DNA from: JAMXLO01 sp963794185
GTDB lineage: Bacteria > Pseudomonadota > Alphaproteobacteria > Acetobacterales > Acetobacteraceae
Direction: 5' to 3'
NCBI GenBank assembly: GCA_963794185.1
Contig: CAWCDM010000003.1
Coordinates: 124,001 to 188,000, forward strand
Length of the DNA stretch: 64,000 nt
Shown here: piece after piece, positions 53,218 through 62,669 of the stretch
Layout: each line of letters opens with the position of its first letter
Numbering within the stretch: the first letter of the stretch is position 1
Notes under the pieces: model-generated
The model's input: only the letters and a program-made list of their open reading frames with translations
Databases searched by the model: none
What the model was told of the DNA's origin: nothing
Made by a program: the position numbers and the translations under genes

Positions 53218-53455
53218 TCAGTTGGCATTCGAGCTGGGCAGGTTCGTCTGGATGGTGTTCCAGATCGTGCTGAGGTCAATATTGGCGTAACCGTGGGCGA
53301 GCATGCCTGGCGGCAGGTTGCTGCGCACAGGCATTATGCAGCGATCCGATCGTCGGCCAGGCTCGGTGCACCGCTTCAGCCCCGAGGCAGGCCAGGGCGC
53401 TGAGACCTTCGACGATGCATCCATCCATCGCGGGTTGATCACGCTCATTCCAATG
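53218..53455 (-). pseudogene. HepT-like (HEPN) toxin remnant
   Basis: The end of this minus-strand stretch reads NLPPGMLAHGYANIDLSTIW, then NTIQTNLPSSNAN to TGA 53218-53220, which matches the C-terminus of HepT/DUF86 toxins (HxY in LAHGY plus IDLxxIWNT). Upstream, in another frame, RDQPAMDGCIVEGLSALACL and GAEAVHRAWP resemble the preceding helix. The N-terminal third and a nucleotidyltransferase (MntA) partner are absent. It seems a dead fragment between rlmH and the AI-2E gene. The assignment rests on the C-terminal 35 residues. Confidence 0.5.
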
Positions 53456-53494
53456 GCGCAGTGAAGCGCACCAGGCCCAGAGAAATCCGAGTCC

Positions 53495-54571
53495 ATGCCC
53501 CTTCCGCACCAGGACCTCACCCGCTCGACGCTCGCCGTGCTGTTCATCGGTGGTCTGATCGCTGCCAGCTTCTGGGTGATGCGGCCGTTTCTGCCGGCGA
53601 TCGCCTGGGCTGCAACCCTGGTCGTCGCCACCTGGCCGCTGATGCTGTCGGTGCAGCACCGTGTCGGCAACCGCCGCGGCCTCGCCGTCCTGGTCATGAC
53701 GCTGGCGCTGCTGCTGGTGCTGATCGTGCCGTTCTGGCTGGCAGTCAGCACGATCGTGGCCAACCTGGACAAGATCGCCGACCTGGCGCGGACCGTCCTG
53801 TCACTCAGGGTGCCGCCGCCGCCGGAATGGCTGGCCGAGGTCCCGCTGGTCGGGACGCGGGTCACCCAGGCCTGGGAACAGCTCACCTCGGAGGGTGTGC
53901 GCGAGCTTGCACCCAGGCTGACCCCCTATGCCGGGGATCTTACCCAATGGTTCGCCTCCGCTGTCGGCGGTCTGGGCGGGATGTTCCTGCAGTTCCTGCT
54001 CACCGTCGGCATTGCCGCGGTCATGTATGCGGGCGGCGAACGGGCTGCCGCCACCGCCATTCGCTTCGGCCGCCGGCTGGGCGGCGACCGCGGCGAGATG
54101 GCCGTGCGCCTTGCCGGTCTGGCAATTCGCGGCGTGGCCCTCGGCGTGGTGGTGACCGCAGTGGCACAGAGCGTGCTGGGCGGCATCGGTTTGGCGGTCG
54201 TCGGCGTGCCCTTCGCGGCGCTGCTGACGGCGCTGATGTTGGTACTGTGCCTGGCCCAGATCGGCCCCGGCCTGGTGCTGATCCCGGCCGTGGTGTGGAT
54301 GTACTACGCCGGCAACACGCTGTGGGCGACGGTGCTGCTGGCCTTCACCATCGTTGCCATAACGATGGACAACTTCCTGCGCCCGGTGCTGATCCGCAAG
54401 GGCGCCGACCTGCCGCTGCTTCTCATCCTGTTCGGCGTCATCGGCGGCCTGATCGCGTTCGGCCTGCTGGGCATCTTCCTCGGCCCCACCGTGCTGGCGA
54501 TCGCCTACACGCTGGCGAACGCCTGGATGGCGGAGGTCGACGAGGAGGAGCCCCCCGCGGCGGCATGCTGA
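53495..54571 (+). CDS. AI-2E family transporter
   Basis: A 358-residue membrane protein of the AI-2E exporter (TqsA/YdiK-like) family. Two N-terminal helices (TLAVLFIGGLIAASFWVMRP, then FLPAIAWAATLVVATWPL), a third long helix, a soluble amphipathic region (about 100-165), and four to five C-terminal helices with the family pattern FAALLTALMLVLCLAQIGPG and ILFGVIGGLIAFGLLGIFLG. The motif NFLRPVLIRKGADLP is highly typical. Members export a range of small molecules or act as Na+/H+-type antiporters; export of the signal AI-2 should not be assumed. It ends in an acidic tail (EVDEEEPPAAAC). Confidence 0.9.
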   Translation: MPLPHQDLTRSTLAVLFIGGLIAASFWVMRPFLPAIAWAATLVVATWPLMLSVQHRVGNRRGLAVLVMTLALLLVLIVPFWLAVSTIVANLDKIADLARTVLSLRVPPPPEWLAEVPLVGTRVTQAWEQLTSEGVRELAPRLTPYAGDLTQWFASAVGGLGGMFLQFLLTVGIAAVMYAGGERAAATAIRFGRRLGGDRGEMAVRLAGLAIRGVALGVVVTAVAQSVLGGIGLAVVGVPFAALLTALMLVLCLAQIGPGLVLIPAVVWMYYAGNTLWATVLLAFTIVAITMDNFLRPVLIRKGADLPLLLILFGVIGGLIAFGLLGIFLGPTVLAIAYTLANAWMAEVDEEEPPAAAC

Positions 54572-54710
54572 CGCCGCCTCTGTGACGGCACGAGCCGTGG
54601 CAGAACGCCAAATCGGCACCGGGCGTCCTGCCTAACCTGCCGGTCCAGCGGTGCGTTGCCGCACATACAAGGACTTCTGTATAATCACGGCGGGAGTACC
54701 GAGGCGCGCC

Positions 54711-56358
54711 ATGTCTGGGGGAAGCACGCGAAGACTCGCTGCGATCATCATGGGTGATATCGCGGGTTATTCGCGTCTGATGGGAGCTGACGAGCGAGGC
54801 ACTCACGAGCGGGTGCAACGACTGCTCCGCGAGCTGATCGAGCCCACGATCGCCGAGCATCGTGGGCGGATGGCCAGGATCCGTGGCGACGGCTTTCTGG
54901 CCATGTTCGACAGCCCGGTCGAAGCGGTACGATGTGCAATCGTGATCCAGCAGAGCATGGTTGGCCGAAATCTCGAGCTGCCCAACGATCAGTGGATCCG
55001 CTTCCGCATTGGGGTCAATCTCGGGTGACGTGATCGTCGAGGCGGACGACATCTACGGCGAGGGCGTCAACGTCGCGGCCCGGCTCGAGCAGCTCGCCGA
55101 GCCCGGCAACATCTACATTTCGGGCGGGGTGTACGAGCAGATCCGATACAAGCTGGTCTGCGGCTACCAGTCGCTCGGTGACCGGAAGATCAAGAACATT
55201 CTTGACCCGGTTCCAATCTATCGCGTCCTGCCGGATCCGGCCGCGCTCGCCAAGGCTACGCGCTTCAGCAGGGTACGGCTCGGCTTGTTCGCCGCAGGAA
55301 CGATCATTGCAGTCGGCATTGGTGGCGGCGGTTGGTACATCTGGCAGCACACGGCCCCGCAGAACTTGCGGACGCTCGCCGCGGTGACGCCGTCGCCGGT
55401 GCCGGTGCAGCCCGCGATGCCGCCGGCCGCGGTTGCCACGGTCGCGCCGATCGCCGTGCCGCAGGCGGTTCCCCATGCCGAGTCGCCGGCGGTTCCGCAT
55501 GCCGCGCCGCCGGCGGTTCCTCATGCCGAGCTGCCGGTACCCGCCGCTACGCCAAGCCCGGCCTCCACCAATTCGGCCCCTCCCGCGCGGTCCGCTATCG
55601 ACCCGATGCTCACCACCCAGATGCTGGCCGCGGCAGTCCCGCCGCGGCCAGACACCGGGCAGCCCGACGCAGTCCGTGCAATCGCCCAGCCCGAGATGGT
55701 TGCCATCGCCGGCGGCACGTTCCGGATGGGCAGCAATGAGGACCCTTCGGAACAGCCGGTCCACGGCGTGACGGTCGGCCCGTTCCTGATGGCGAAATAT
55801 CTCGTCACCATCCGCCAGTGGCGCGAGTGCGTGCGGGCGAAGGCCTGCAGCTACGTCCCGAGCGGTGACGACGATGCGCCGGTGAACAACGTGAGCTGGG
55901 CCGATGCGCAGCAATTCGCAGGCTGGCTCTCGCAGGCCACGCAGCAGCGCTATCGCCTGCCCAGTGAACCCGAATGGGAATACGCGGCCCGCGCAGGCAC
56001 CGATACGCGCTACTGGTGGGGCAATGCAATGAAACCGGGCCTTGCCGACTGCAAGGGATGCGGTGGGCCGCACGATGCCGTGCAGCCCGAGAAAGTCGGC
56101 GCCCTTCCCGCCAATCCGTTCGGCTTGCACGACATCGGCGGCGGCCTCGCGGAGTGGGTCGACGATTGCTGGCACAAGGACTACCGCGGCGCGCCGGCCG
56201 ATGGCTCGGCCTGGCTCGGCCCGGATTGCCGGGAGCGTGTCCTGCGTGGCGGATCGTGGCGCAACGACCCGAGCTATGTCCGCTCGGCCAGCCGTGACTA
56301 CTACGACGCCTCCGTGCGCTACCCGACCCACGGGGTCCGCCTGGCGCGCTCACCCTGA
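54711..56358 (+). pseudogene. Class III nucleotide cyclase fused to a SUMF1/FGE-like domain, one frameshift
   Basis: A protein of 548 residues when one T near 55026 is removed (GTCAATCTCGGG[T]GACGTG). N-terminal class III adenylate/guanylate cyclase domain: LAAIIMGDIAGYSRLMGADE (first metal Asp), RIRGDGFLAMFDS (second), IYGEGVNVAARLEQLAEPGN (Asn and Arg of the transition-state site). A single membrane helix follows (LGLFAAGTIIAVGIGGGGWY), then a Pro/Ala-rich periplasmic linker with AVPHAE repeats, then a formylglycine-generating-enzyme-like domain (VAIAGGTFRMGSNEDPSEQP, YRLPSEPEWEYAARAG, RVLRGGSWRNDPSYVRSASR). Start ATG 54711. The cyclase is cytoplasmic and the SUMF1 part external, which suggests sensing across the membrane. 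Confidence 0.87.
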
Positions 56359-56375
56359 TCGATGAAGGAGCCGAG

Positions 56376-56798
56376 ATGCTGACACGACGCCTGGCGCTGT
56401 CATCGCTGCTGCAGCTGGCATCCGCCGCGGCCTTCGCGGGCAAGACGCCCGCGCCCAAGGACGCCTATCTCTACATCATCTGGCCGACTGACGGCGACCG
56501 CATCAGAGGGGCCTTCTGGTGCCGCTTCGGGCTGCGCAACATGGGGGTGACGCATGCCGGCGACGCAACGGCGAACATGGGGCACCATCATCTGTTCATC
56601 GACGTGGACGAGCCGCTCGACCCGAACCAACCCATCCCGTCGGACAAGAAGCACCTGCATTTCGGCGCGGGCCAGACCGAGGCTCGCCTCGACCTGCCGC
56701 CCGGCCCGCACACCCTTCAGCTCGTGTTGGGCGACGCAGACCACATTCCGTTCGACCCACCTATCGTTTCGCGAAAGATCCGGATCGTCGTCACCTGA
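56376..56798 (+). CDS. DUF4399 domain-containing exported protein
   Basis: A 140-residue protein. ATG 56376 follows GAAGGAGCCGAG. A signal peptide covers about 1-21 (ALSSLLQLASAAAFA|G). The mature domain fits DUF4399: YLYIIWPTDGDRIRGAFWCR, FGLRNMGVTHAG, MGHHHLFIDVDEPLD (His-rich) and HTLQLVLGDADHIPFDPPIV. The HHH cluster could bind a metal. Function unknown; the family is usually periplasmic. It follows the cyclase-SUMF1 gene by 17 bases and probably shares its transcript. Confidence 0.88.
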   Translation: MLTRRLALSSLLQLASAAAFAGKTPAPKDAYLYIIWPTDGDRIRGAFWCRFGLRNMGVTHAGDATANMGHHHLFIDVDEPLDPNQPIPSDKKHLHFGAGQTEARLDLPPGPHTLQLVLGDADHIPFDPPIVSRKIRIVVT

Positions 56799-56858
56799 GG
56801 GGTTCGCCGCATCGTCATCCCGGCGAATGCAGGGTCCCATGCAGCGACCGGACCCCTC
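56797..56858 (+). terminator. Hairpin after the DUF4399 gene
   Basis: GAGGGGTTC (56797-56805) pairs with GGACCCCTC (56850-56858), eight of nine positions, with a 44-base loop, followed by TTTC. The left arm overlaps the stop codon. It is a possible weak terminator between convergent genes; the large loop makes the call uncertain. Confidence 0.3.
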
Positions 56859-56950
56859 TTTCGCAGGGTTGGACGATCAGACGCGCCGTTCGTATGTTAC
56901 CTGATCAGATTGATTAGCGGCGCATCCAACGGCCGGCCTGTCGGTCAGCG

Positions 56951-58165
56951 TTACACGGTCGCGCCCGTGAGCAGATCGCCGAAGCGTACCCAGGTCTTGC
57001 CGTCCCACCGCATGAACTGCATCGACGTGATCGGGCGATGGTCGGTGTGGCTCGTGCTGACCTTGATGCCCGGCAGCAGCACAGGCAACTCGACATCATG
57101 CAGGCTCTCCGCCTGCTTCATCACGTTGTCGCGCGAGAAGTCGCCGTTGCACTGCTGCAGCACCTGCCGCATCGTTATGCTGACCGCATAGGCGAACACG
57201 TAGCTCAGGTCGGTGACATCGCCGCTCGGCATGTACTTCGCCATGAAGGCGCGCCACTCCTTCATCCCCGCATCGTCGTTGAACGCCGCCTCGGTCGGAT
57301 CCTTCAGATAGGCCGTGCTGAGCATGCCGATGGCCTTCTCCGGCCCGGCCGGCGTTATCACGCCACCGACCGAGATCGCCACGTTGGTCATGTAAAACGT
57401 CGGCTTCCAGTTGCTGTCATACACCTTCCGGATCGACTGCGCGGCGAACTTGGGGATCGCCGCGACCAACAGGACGTTGGCGCCGGAACTCTGCATCTCC
57501 ACGATCTGCGAGTCGATCGTCGGATCGGTGGTTTCATAGCTGGCGGATTTGACGACGATCCTGTCCCAGTCATCGCGCAGGATGTCGCGTACGCCGAGCG
57601 GATAGTCCTTACCGAAGTCGTCGTTCTGGTACAGGATCGCGAGCTTCGGATCCTTGACGTTTGCCAGCATATGCTTGGCGTAGATCTGCGCCTCGGTGCG
57701 GTAGCCCGGCTGGAAGCCCATCGTCCAGGGATACTTCTTGGCATCGGCCCACTTGCTGGCGCCGGAGCCGACGAACAGATGCGGGATCTGCTTGTGATTG
57801 AGGTATTCGGCGATCGCCGAATTGCACGGCGTGCCCAGGTTCTGGAAGCAGAAGTCCACCTGGTCCTCTTCGACCAGCCTGCGAACCTGCTCGACCGTCT
57901 TCGGCGGGCTATAGCCATCGTCATACGAAATGAAGTCTATCGTGTGTCCGGCCACGCCACCCTGGTCGTTGACCATCTTGAAGAATGCACTTTCGGTGCG
58001 GCCAATCACGCCATAAGTCGAGGCGGGCCCGCTGTAGGGCATGGTGTTACCGATCTTTACCGACGTGGCGGACACTCCTGGCGTGCCCGCTGCACGCGCG
58101 CGCGGCAGTCCGGCGGTTGCGGCGATGCCAAGCCCGGCCGTCAGCGCAGCTCTGCGGCTGATCAT
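56951..58165 (-). CDS. Liv-type periplasmic substrate-binding protein (second)
   Basis: A 404-residue type I binding protein. ATG 58165 has CAGGAGAA upstream. The leader contains a twin-arginine-like ISRRAALTAGLGIAATAGLP and ends near ARA|A. The mature start SVKIGNTMPYSGPASTYGVI and the HTIDFISYDDGYSPPKTVEQ segment are standard for ABC-type branched-chain or aromatic binding proteins. No permease or ATPase genes lie beside it, so it must deliver to a transporter elsewhere (possibly livHMGF, at 8.7-12.2 kb). It is a distant relative of the binding protein at 13149-14411, not a recent duplicate. Confidence 0.87.
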   Translation of the reverse strand: MISRRAALTAGLGIAATAGLPRARAAGTPGVSATSVKIGNTMPYSGPASTYGVIGRTESAFFKMVNDQGGVAGHTIDFISYDDGYSPPKTVEQVRRLVEEDQVDFCFQNLGTPCNSAIAEYLNHKQIPHLFVGSGASKWADAKKYPWTMGFQPGYRTEAQIYAKHMLANVKDPKLAILYQNDDFGKDYPLGVRDILRDDWDRIVVKSASYETTDPTIDSQIVEMQSSGANVLLVAAIPKFAAQSIRKVYDSNWKPTFYMTNVAISVGGVITPAGPEKAIGMLSTAYLKDPTEAAFNDDAGMKEWRAFMAKYMPSGDVTDLSYVFAYAVSITMRQVLQQCNGDFSRDNVMKQAESLHDVELPVLLPGIKVSTSHTDHRPITSMQFMRWDGKTWVRFGDLLTGATV

Positions 58166-58455
58166 GTTTCGTTCTCCTGAACGTTCAAAGGCTCCCTTCC
58201 GGCCGACGAGGCCGGCCGCGCAGAATGGCGCCGCTGTTCACGTATGGCCAGATCACTAAGGCGCGAGCAGCGACAGGGCGAGACGTGGCCGTGGGCTGCT
58301 ACACCACATGCCGACGCGGATCGGAAGATCGCGCACGCGCACGCCTGTCGCGTGCAATACCGCATTCGTCACCGCGATTGTGCGCTCAACGCGGGGAACC
58401 CGACTTTGGCCTACCTCACATCAGCGTGCACTCGGCTGGTGGATGGGGTTCGGCC

Positions 58456-58867
58456 TCACGCCTTGTCATGGATGAACCGATCTATCTTGCGATAGCGGAA
58501 CAGCCATACGCCATCGTGCTTGACGAATTCATCGGCGTAGCTGCCGGCGGAACCGATCTTCGGCCCCTGATCGCTGTTCTGCACAACGACCCAGTTGGAA
58601 AATGCCGTCGCACTGGCGCCGTCCAGCTTGATGACGACGTTCGTCACGTGGTGGATGGCACGCGGTCGGGCGGTTCCCGATTGGCGGATTCGCTGCACCA
58701 GCGCTTCGATCGCAGGTCTGCCGGTGCCCTTGCCGAATGCCGTGTCCCAGGTGCCGTCCTCGGTGAACAGCGCCGCCATGTCGGCGAAGCGGCCATTGTC
58801 GAGGCAGAAGCAGGTCCTCGGCCATGACTTCGCGGATTGCGTCCTTCTCTACCAGTTGGTTTGGCAT
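58456..58867 (-). pseudogene. SnoaL/NTF2-like domain protein, frameshifted
   Basis: Small NTF2-fold protein. ATG 58867 has GGAGGAA at good spacing. The first 17 residues (MPNQLVEKDAIREVMAE) are in one frame; from about 58813 the frame CFCLDNGRFADMAALFTEDG, then TWDTAFGKGTGRPAIEALVQ, HHVTNVVIKLDGASATAFSN and LFRYRKIDRFIHDKA continues in the next, to the stop at 58456. One extra base explains the break. Such proteins bind or isomerise small hydrophobic substrates in catabolic pathways. It is divergent from the acyl-CoA dehydrogenase with an 88-base gap. Confidence 0.8.
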
Positions 58868-58955
58868 CGTCTGGTTCCTCCGGTCGATTCACGGCTTGAG
58901 TCTGGGCATTGCGCGTCGGCCGGGTCAAATTGGCGGCGCGCAGAAGGAGGCATCG

Positions 58956-59933
58956 GTGTCCGAAGATCATGCGATCGGGCTGCAGGGTGACGGCTACGCG
59001 GCAATCGCGCGTGGCGAAGCGGCGCTGGTCGAGCGCACCGGCCTGCTCGGCCAGGGCGGGTCCTGGGCAGGGCGTCAGATGGTCTCCTTGTTCTTCATTG
59101 CAGGCTTTGGTAACGAGGCGCAACGGGCGGCGTGGCTGCCGCGGCTCGCATCCGGCGAGTGTATCGCATCGGTGGCGATCTCCGAACCACGGGTTGGCGC
59201 GCATCCAAAGCTGCTCGCCACACACGCCGAGGCTGACGGCGACGGATATAGGATCACCGGCGAGAAGGCCTGGGTGACAAATGGTCCGCTGGCCGCGGTG
59301 TTTGTGGTGTTTGCTGTGATGGCGATCGAGGACGGCCGCAAGCGCTACGGCGCATTTTTGGTTCCGCAGGACACGCCCGGCCTGTCGGTCAACGAAATGG
59401 CGGAGTATCGCGCGCTGGCGCCGTCGCGGCATTGCGGTCTGGTGCTGGACGGCTGCCACGTGCCGCACTCGGCGCTGCTCGGTCCGGCGGGAACCGCGTA
59501 CGAAACGATGGCGCTGCCGTTCCGCGATGTCGAGGACGCGGTCAGCACGTTCGGGCTGCTCGGCGCGTTCCGCTTTCTGCTGTCATGCTTCGCCAGGCAG
59601 AGCGCAGCCGGAGAGCAGGCGGCACTGTCGCTGGGCGGGTTGGCAGCATTGGCCGCGGTGTTCGCCGAGACAGCAGATGCGGTGGTAGCCGCGCTGGACG
59701 CCGGCGAACTTGCGCGCCGCTTGCCCGCGTTGGTCGGCCTACGTGTGCTGGCGGCCGATATGCTGCACCGGGCGCGCGCCCATCGCGATACGTTCGGCCC
59801 TGCTTCGGACAGTGCGATCGAACGTGCATTGGGCGATATCGATGCATCGTTTTCGGTTGCGCGCGGCCCGCGCATGGCCCGCCAGACCCGCGTTGGCTCA
59901 CAGCTCATTTCTGCGGCTACACCGCGCACATGA
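58956..59933 (+). CDS. Acyl-CoA dehydrogenase family protein
   Basis: A 325-residue flavoprotein of the acyl-CoA dehydrogenase superfamily. GTG 58956 has AAGGAGG five bases upstream. The FAD/substrate region SLFFIAGFGNEAQRAAWLPR (about 45-64), ASVAISEPRVGAHPKLLATH, YRITGEKAWVTNGPLA (about 98-113) and the C-terminal helical bundle are visible. It is shorter than the usual 380 residues because most of the N-terminal helical domain is missing; the longer open frame upstream does not supply it. The catalytic base position cannot be confirmed. Likely role: acyl-CoA oxidation in a catabolic route. Confidence 0.82.
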   Translation: MSEDHAIGLQGDGYAAIARGEAALVERTGLLGQGGSWAGRQMVSLFFIAGFGNEAQRAAWLPRLASGECIASVAISEPRVGAHPKLLATHAEADGDGYRITGEKAWVTNGPLAAVFVVFAVMAIEDGRKRYGAFLVPQDTPGLSVNEMAEYRALAPSRHCGLVLDGCHVPHSALLGPAGTAYETMALPFRDVEDAVSTFGLLGAFRFLLSCFARQSAAGEQAALSLGGLAALAAVFAETADAVVAALDAGELARRLPALVGLRVLAADMLHRARAHRDTFGPASDSAIERALGDIDASFSVARGPRMARQTRVGSQLISAATPRT

Positions 59934-59938
59934 GTGGG

Positions 59939-62573
59939 TTAGACAATGCTCCTCGATGCCATCTCGTAGGTTCCCTTGCTCAACCCCGGTGCATCGAGGA
60001 TGTGCTGCAATTCCTGCATCATCAGCGCCTGCCGTGCCGGCTCCACGCGGCGCCACTGGCCGAGCGGTGGGACGAGACGCGCGGCGACCTGACTGTTCGT
60101 CGCGTCGAGCCGGACGATGATGTCGGCCAGGAAACGATAGCCGCCGCCCGAAGGATCGTGGAAGCGTACCTGATTGCCGGAGGCGAAACTGGCCACCAGC
60201 GCGCGCACCCGGTTGGGGTTTTTCAGGTCGAAGTCCGGATGCGCGGCAAGCTGCACGCACCGCATCAGGCGTGTCCGGCAAGGGCGACATCGCCTGGATG
60301 CCGAACCATTTGTCCAGCACAAGATCGTCGTGGTGCCAGCGCGCATGGAATGCGTCGAGGGCGGCACGTCGCTCCGGACAGTCGATCGCCGAGAGCACTG
60401 CAAGTGCGGCCAGCACGTCGGTCATGTTCTGTGCGGCATCGAACTGCGCCTTCGCCCGTGCGATCCCCTCCGCTTCGGCGTTGGCGGCGAGATAGCCGAG
60501 GCAGGCGTTGCGCAGGGCGCGTCTGCCGATGGCGACGCCGTCGATGCGGTATTCCCCCGTATCAGTCAGCCGATCGTAGGTCGCCCGCAACTCCGCATGC
60601 AGCGCGCGGCCAATCGCCCGGCGTGCGATGTCGCGAACCGCATGAATCGCATCGACGTCCGCGACCGCCATCTGATCGGCGAGGAACGCCTCACCCGGCA
60701 GCACCAGCGCCTCGGCGGCGAACGCCGGGTCCGCATCGGCCTGGCGAAGCGTGGTGGCCAATGCATCGATCAGGCCGTGTTCGAGCGCCGGTGTTTCGCC
60801 ACGGTGCAAGCGCCGCCGCCATATCGAGCAGCAGATGCGTGGCATATTGCTGGCCGGACTCCCAGCGAACGAACGGGATCGGTATCGTGCGCGGCAAGGA
60901 ACTGCAATTGCGCCAGCGTTACGCCAGCCAGTTTGACCGGCGCCGAGAAGTCGCGCAGCAGCGACGGAACCGGCGGACCCGGCACATCTCGAATACGAAG
61001 CTCTGTTCCGCCTCGGTCAGCAGCAGCGTGCGCGCGGCCGTTTCCTGGCCCTCGGCATTCAGCAGACCCATGGCGACCGGAATGACCAGCGGCGACTTTT
61101 CCGGTTGGCCCGGCGTTGGCGATGTGCGCTGCGCCAGCGTCAGCGTGTAGCAGCGCGCCGCGGGATCATAACTGTCGGAAACCGTGACCTCCGGCGTGCC
61201 GGCCTGGCGATACCAGAGCTTGAACCGCGACAGGTCGATCCCCGCCGCGTCCTGCATCGCCTGGGCGAAGTCGTCGATCGTGACGGCTTGGTTGTCATGC
61301 CGGGAAAAATACAGGTCCATGCCGCGACGGAAATTCTCGCGCCCGATGATCGTGGCCATCATGCGAATGACCTCGGCGCCCTTGTTGTAGACCGTGGCGG
61401 TATAGAAGTTGTCGATCGTGATGTAGTGGTCGGGCTGCACGGGATGCGCCAGCGGGCCGGCATCCTCGCGGAACTGCGCGGCGCGCAGGCCACGCACGTC
61501 GCCGATGCGCTTGACGACACGGCTGCCCTGGTCGGCGGAAAACTCCTGGTCGCGATAGACGGTGAGCCCCTCCTTCAGCGAAAGCTGAAACCAGTCGCGG
61601 CAGGTGACGCGGTTGCCGGTCCAGTTATGGAAATACTCGTGCGCGATGACGGTTTCGATGCCCTGGTAGTCGCTATCGGTTGCCGTCTCGGGCTTCGCAA
61701 GAACATATTTCGTGTTGAAGACATTCAGACCCTTGTTCTCCATCGCGCCCATGTTGAAGTCGGACACTGCGGCGATGTTGAACACGTCCAGGTCATATTC
61801 CAGGCCAAACACGTCTTCATCCCATTGCATCGCCTTCTTCAGCGACCGCATCGCGTGAGCGCAACGATCCTCGTCGCCACGACGGACCCATATGCCCAGA
61901 TCGACATGTCGGCCGGAGCGCGTGGTGAAGCTGTCCTTCACCGCGACGAGATCGCCGGCCACCAGGGCGAACAGATAGCATGGCTTCGGATGAGGATCGG
62001 TCCAGGTGATGCGATGGCGCCCGCCGCCGACGTCCTCGACCGCGCCGGGATTGCCGTTCGACAGCATCACCGGAACACGTGTCTTGTCGGCGGTGATGGT
62101 GGTCGTGAAGCGCGCCATCACGTCCGGACGATCGGGGAACCAGGTGATGCGACGAAAACCTTCCGCCTCGCACTGGGTGAAGAAATTGCCGCCCGGACGT
62201 GTAGAGGCCGGACAGCTCGGTGTTGTCCTTCGGCGCGATGCGCGTTTCGATCTCCAGCGTGCAGGCATCCGGCATATCGGGAATGACCAGCTTGCCGTCC
62301 TCGATGCGGTAGCGGTTGGCGCCGAGGTCGGCATCGTCGATCGCCACGCCGGACCAGCGTCAGCGCCTCGCCATCCAGCAACAGCGGCGCGTGCCTGTCC
62401 GCCGATGCCGGATTGCGCCGCAACGTCAGGCGCGAGCGGACGCCGGTTGCGGCGTCGTCCAGGTCAAATGACAGTTCCACGGTATCGATCAGGAAGGCAG
62501 GCGGCCGGTAGTCGGCAAGCCGCGTCTCGCGCGGCATGGTCTGCGGCGGAGCGGAACTGACGTCGAGAGGCAT
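59939..62573 (-). pseudogene. pepN: Aminopeptidase N, multiply frameshifted
   Basis: M1 zinc aminopeptidase (PepN type). ATG 62573 starts MPLDVSSAPPQ; TRLADYRPPAFLIDTVELSF is the normal PepN beginning. Centre: FNMGAMENKGLNVF (GAMEN motif) and VIAHEYFHNWTGNRVTCRDW with KEGLTVYRDQEF (HExxH and distal Glu). C-terminal DFDLKNPNRVRALV and GYRFLADIIVRLDATN complete the family. The frame changes at about 62350, 62200, 60985, 60880, 60810 and 60265; five are single-base gains (for example an extra G in TCCGGGCGGC), while the one at 60985 needs a lost base or two gained. All catalytic parts are intact. It is convergent with the acyl-CoA dehydrogenase gene. Confidence 0.88.
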
Positions 62574-62669
62574 GGCGAGCGGCTCCTAAGCTGGACCCTC
62601 GCCTGCGCGGGGGTGACGAATACGGTTGGCCGGAGCACAATACCCGGTCAGGGAACGGAGATAAGTCCG

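Noticed and set aside
55010..55030. Programmed frameshift in the cyclase-SUMF1 gene
   Set aside because: No slippery run or structure at the site; it needs one base skipped, like most other breaks in the window, so sequence error is simpler.
55015..56331. 438-codon minus-strand frame opposite the cyclase-SUMF1 gene
   Set aside because: His/Arg-rich antisense frame with no motif; the plus strand encodes the recognised domains.
61105..62286. 393-codon plus-strand frame opposite pepN
   Set aside because: It lies opposite the HExxH-containing frame and has only the composition expected of a GC-rich shadow.
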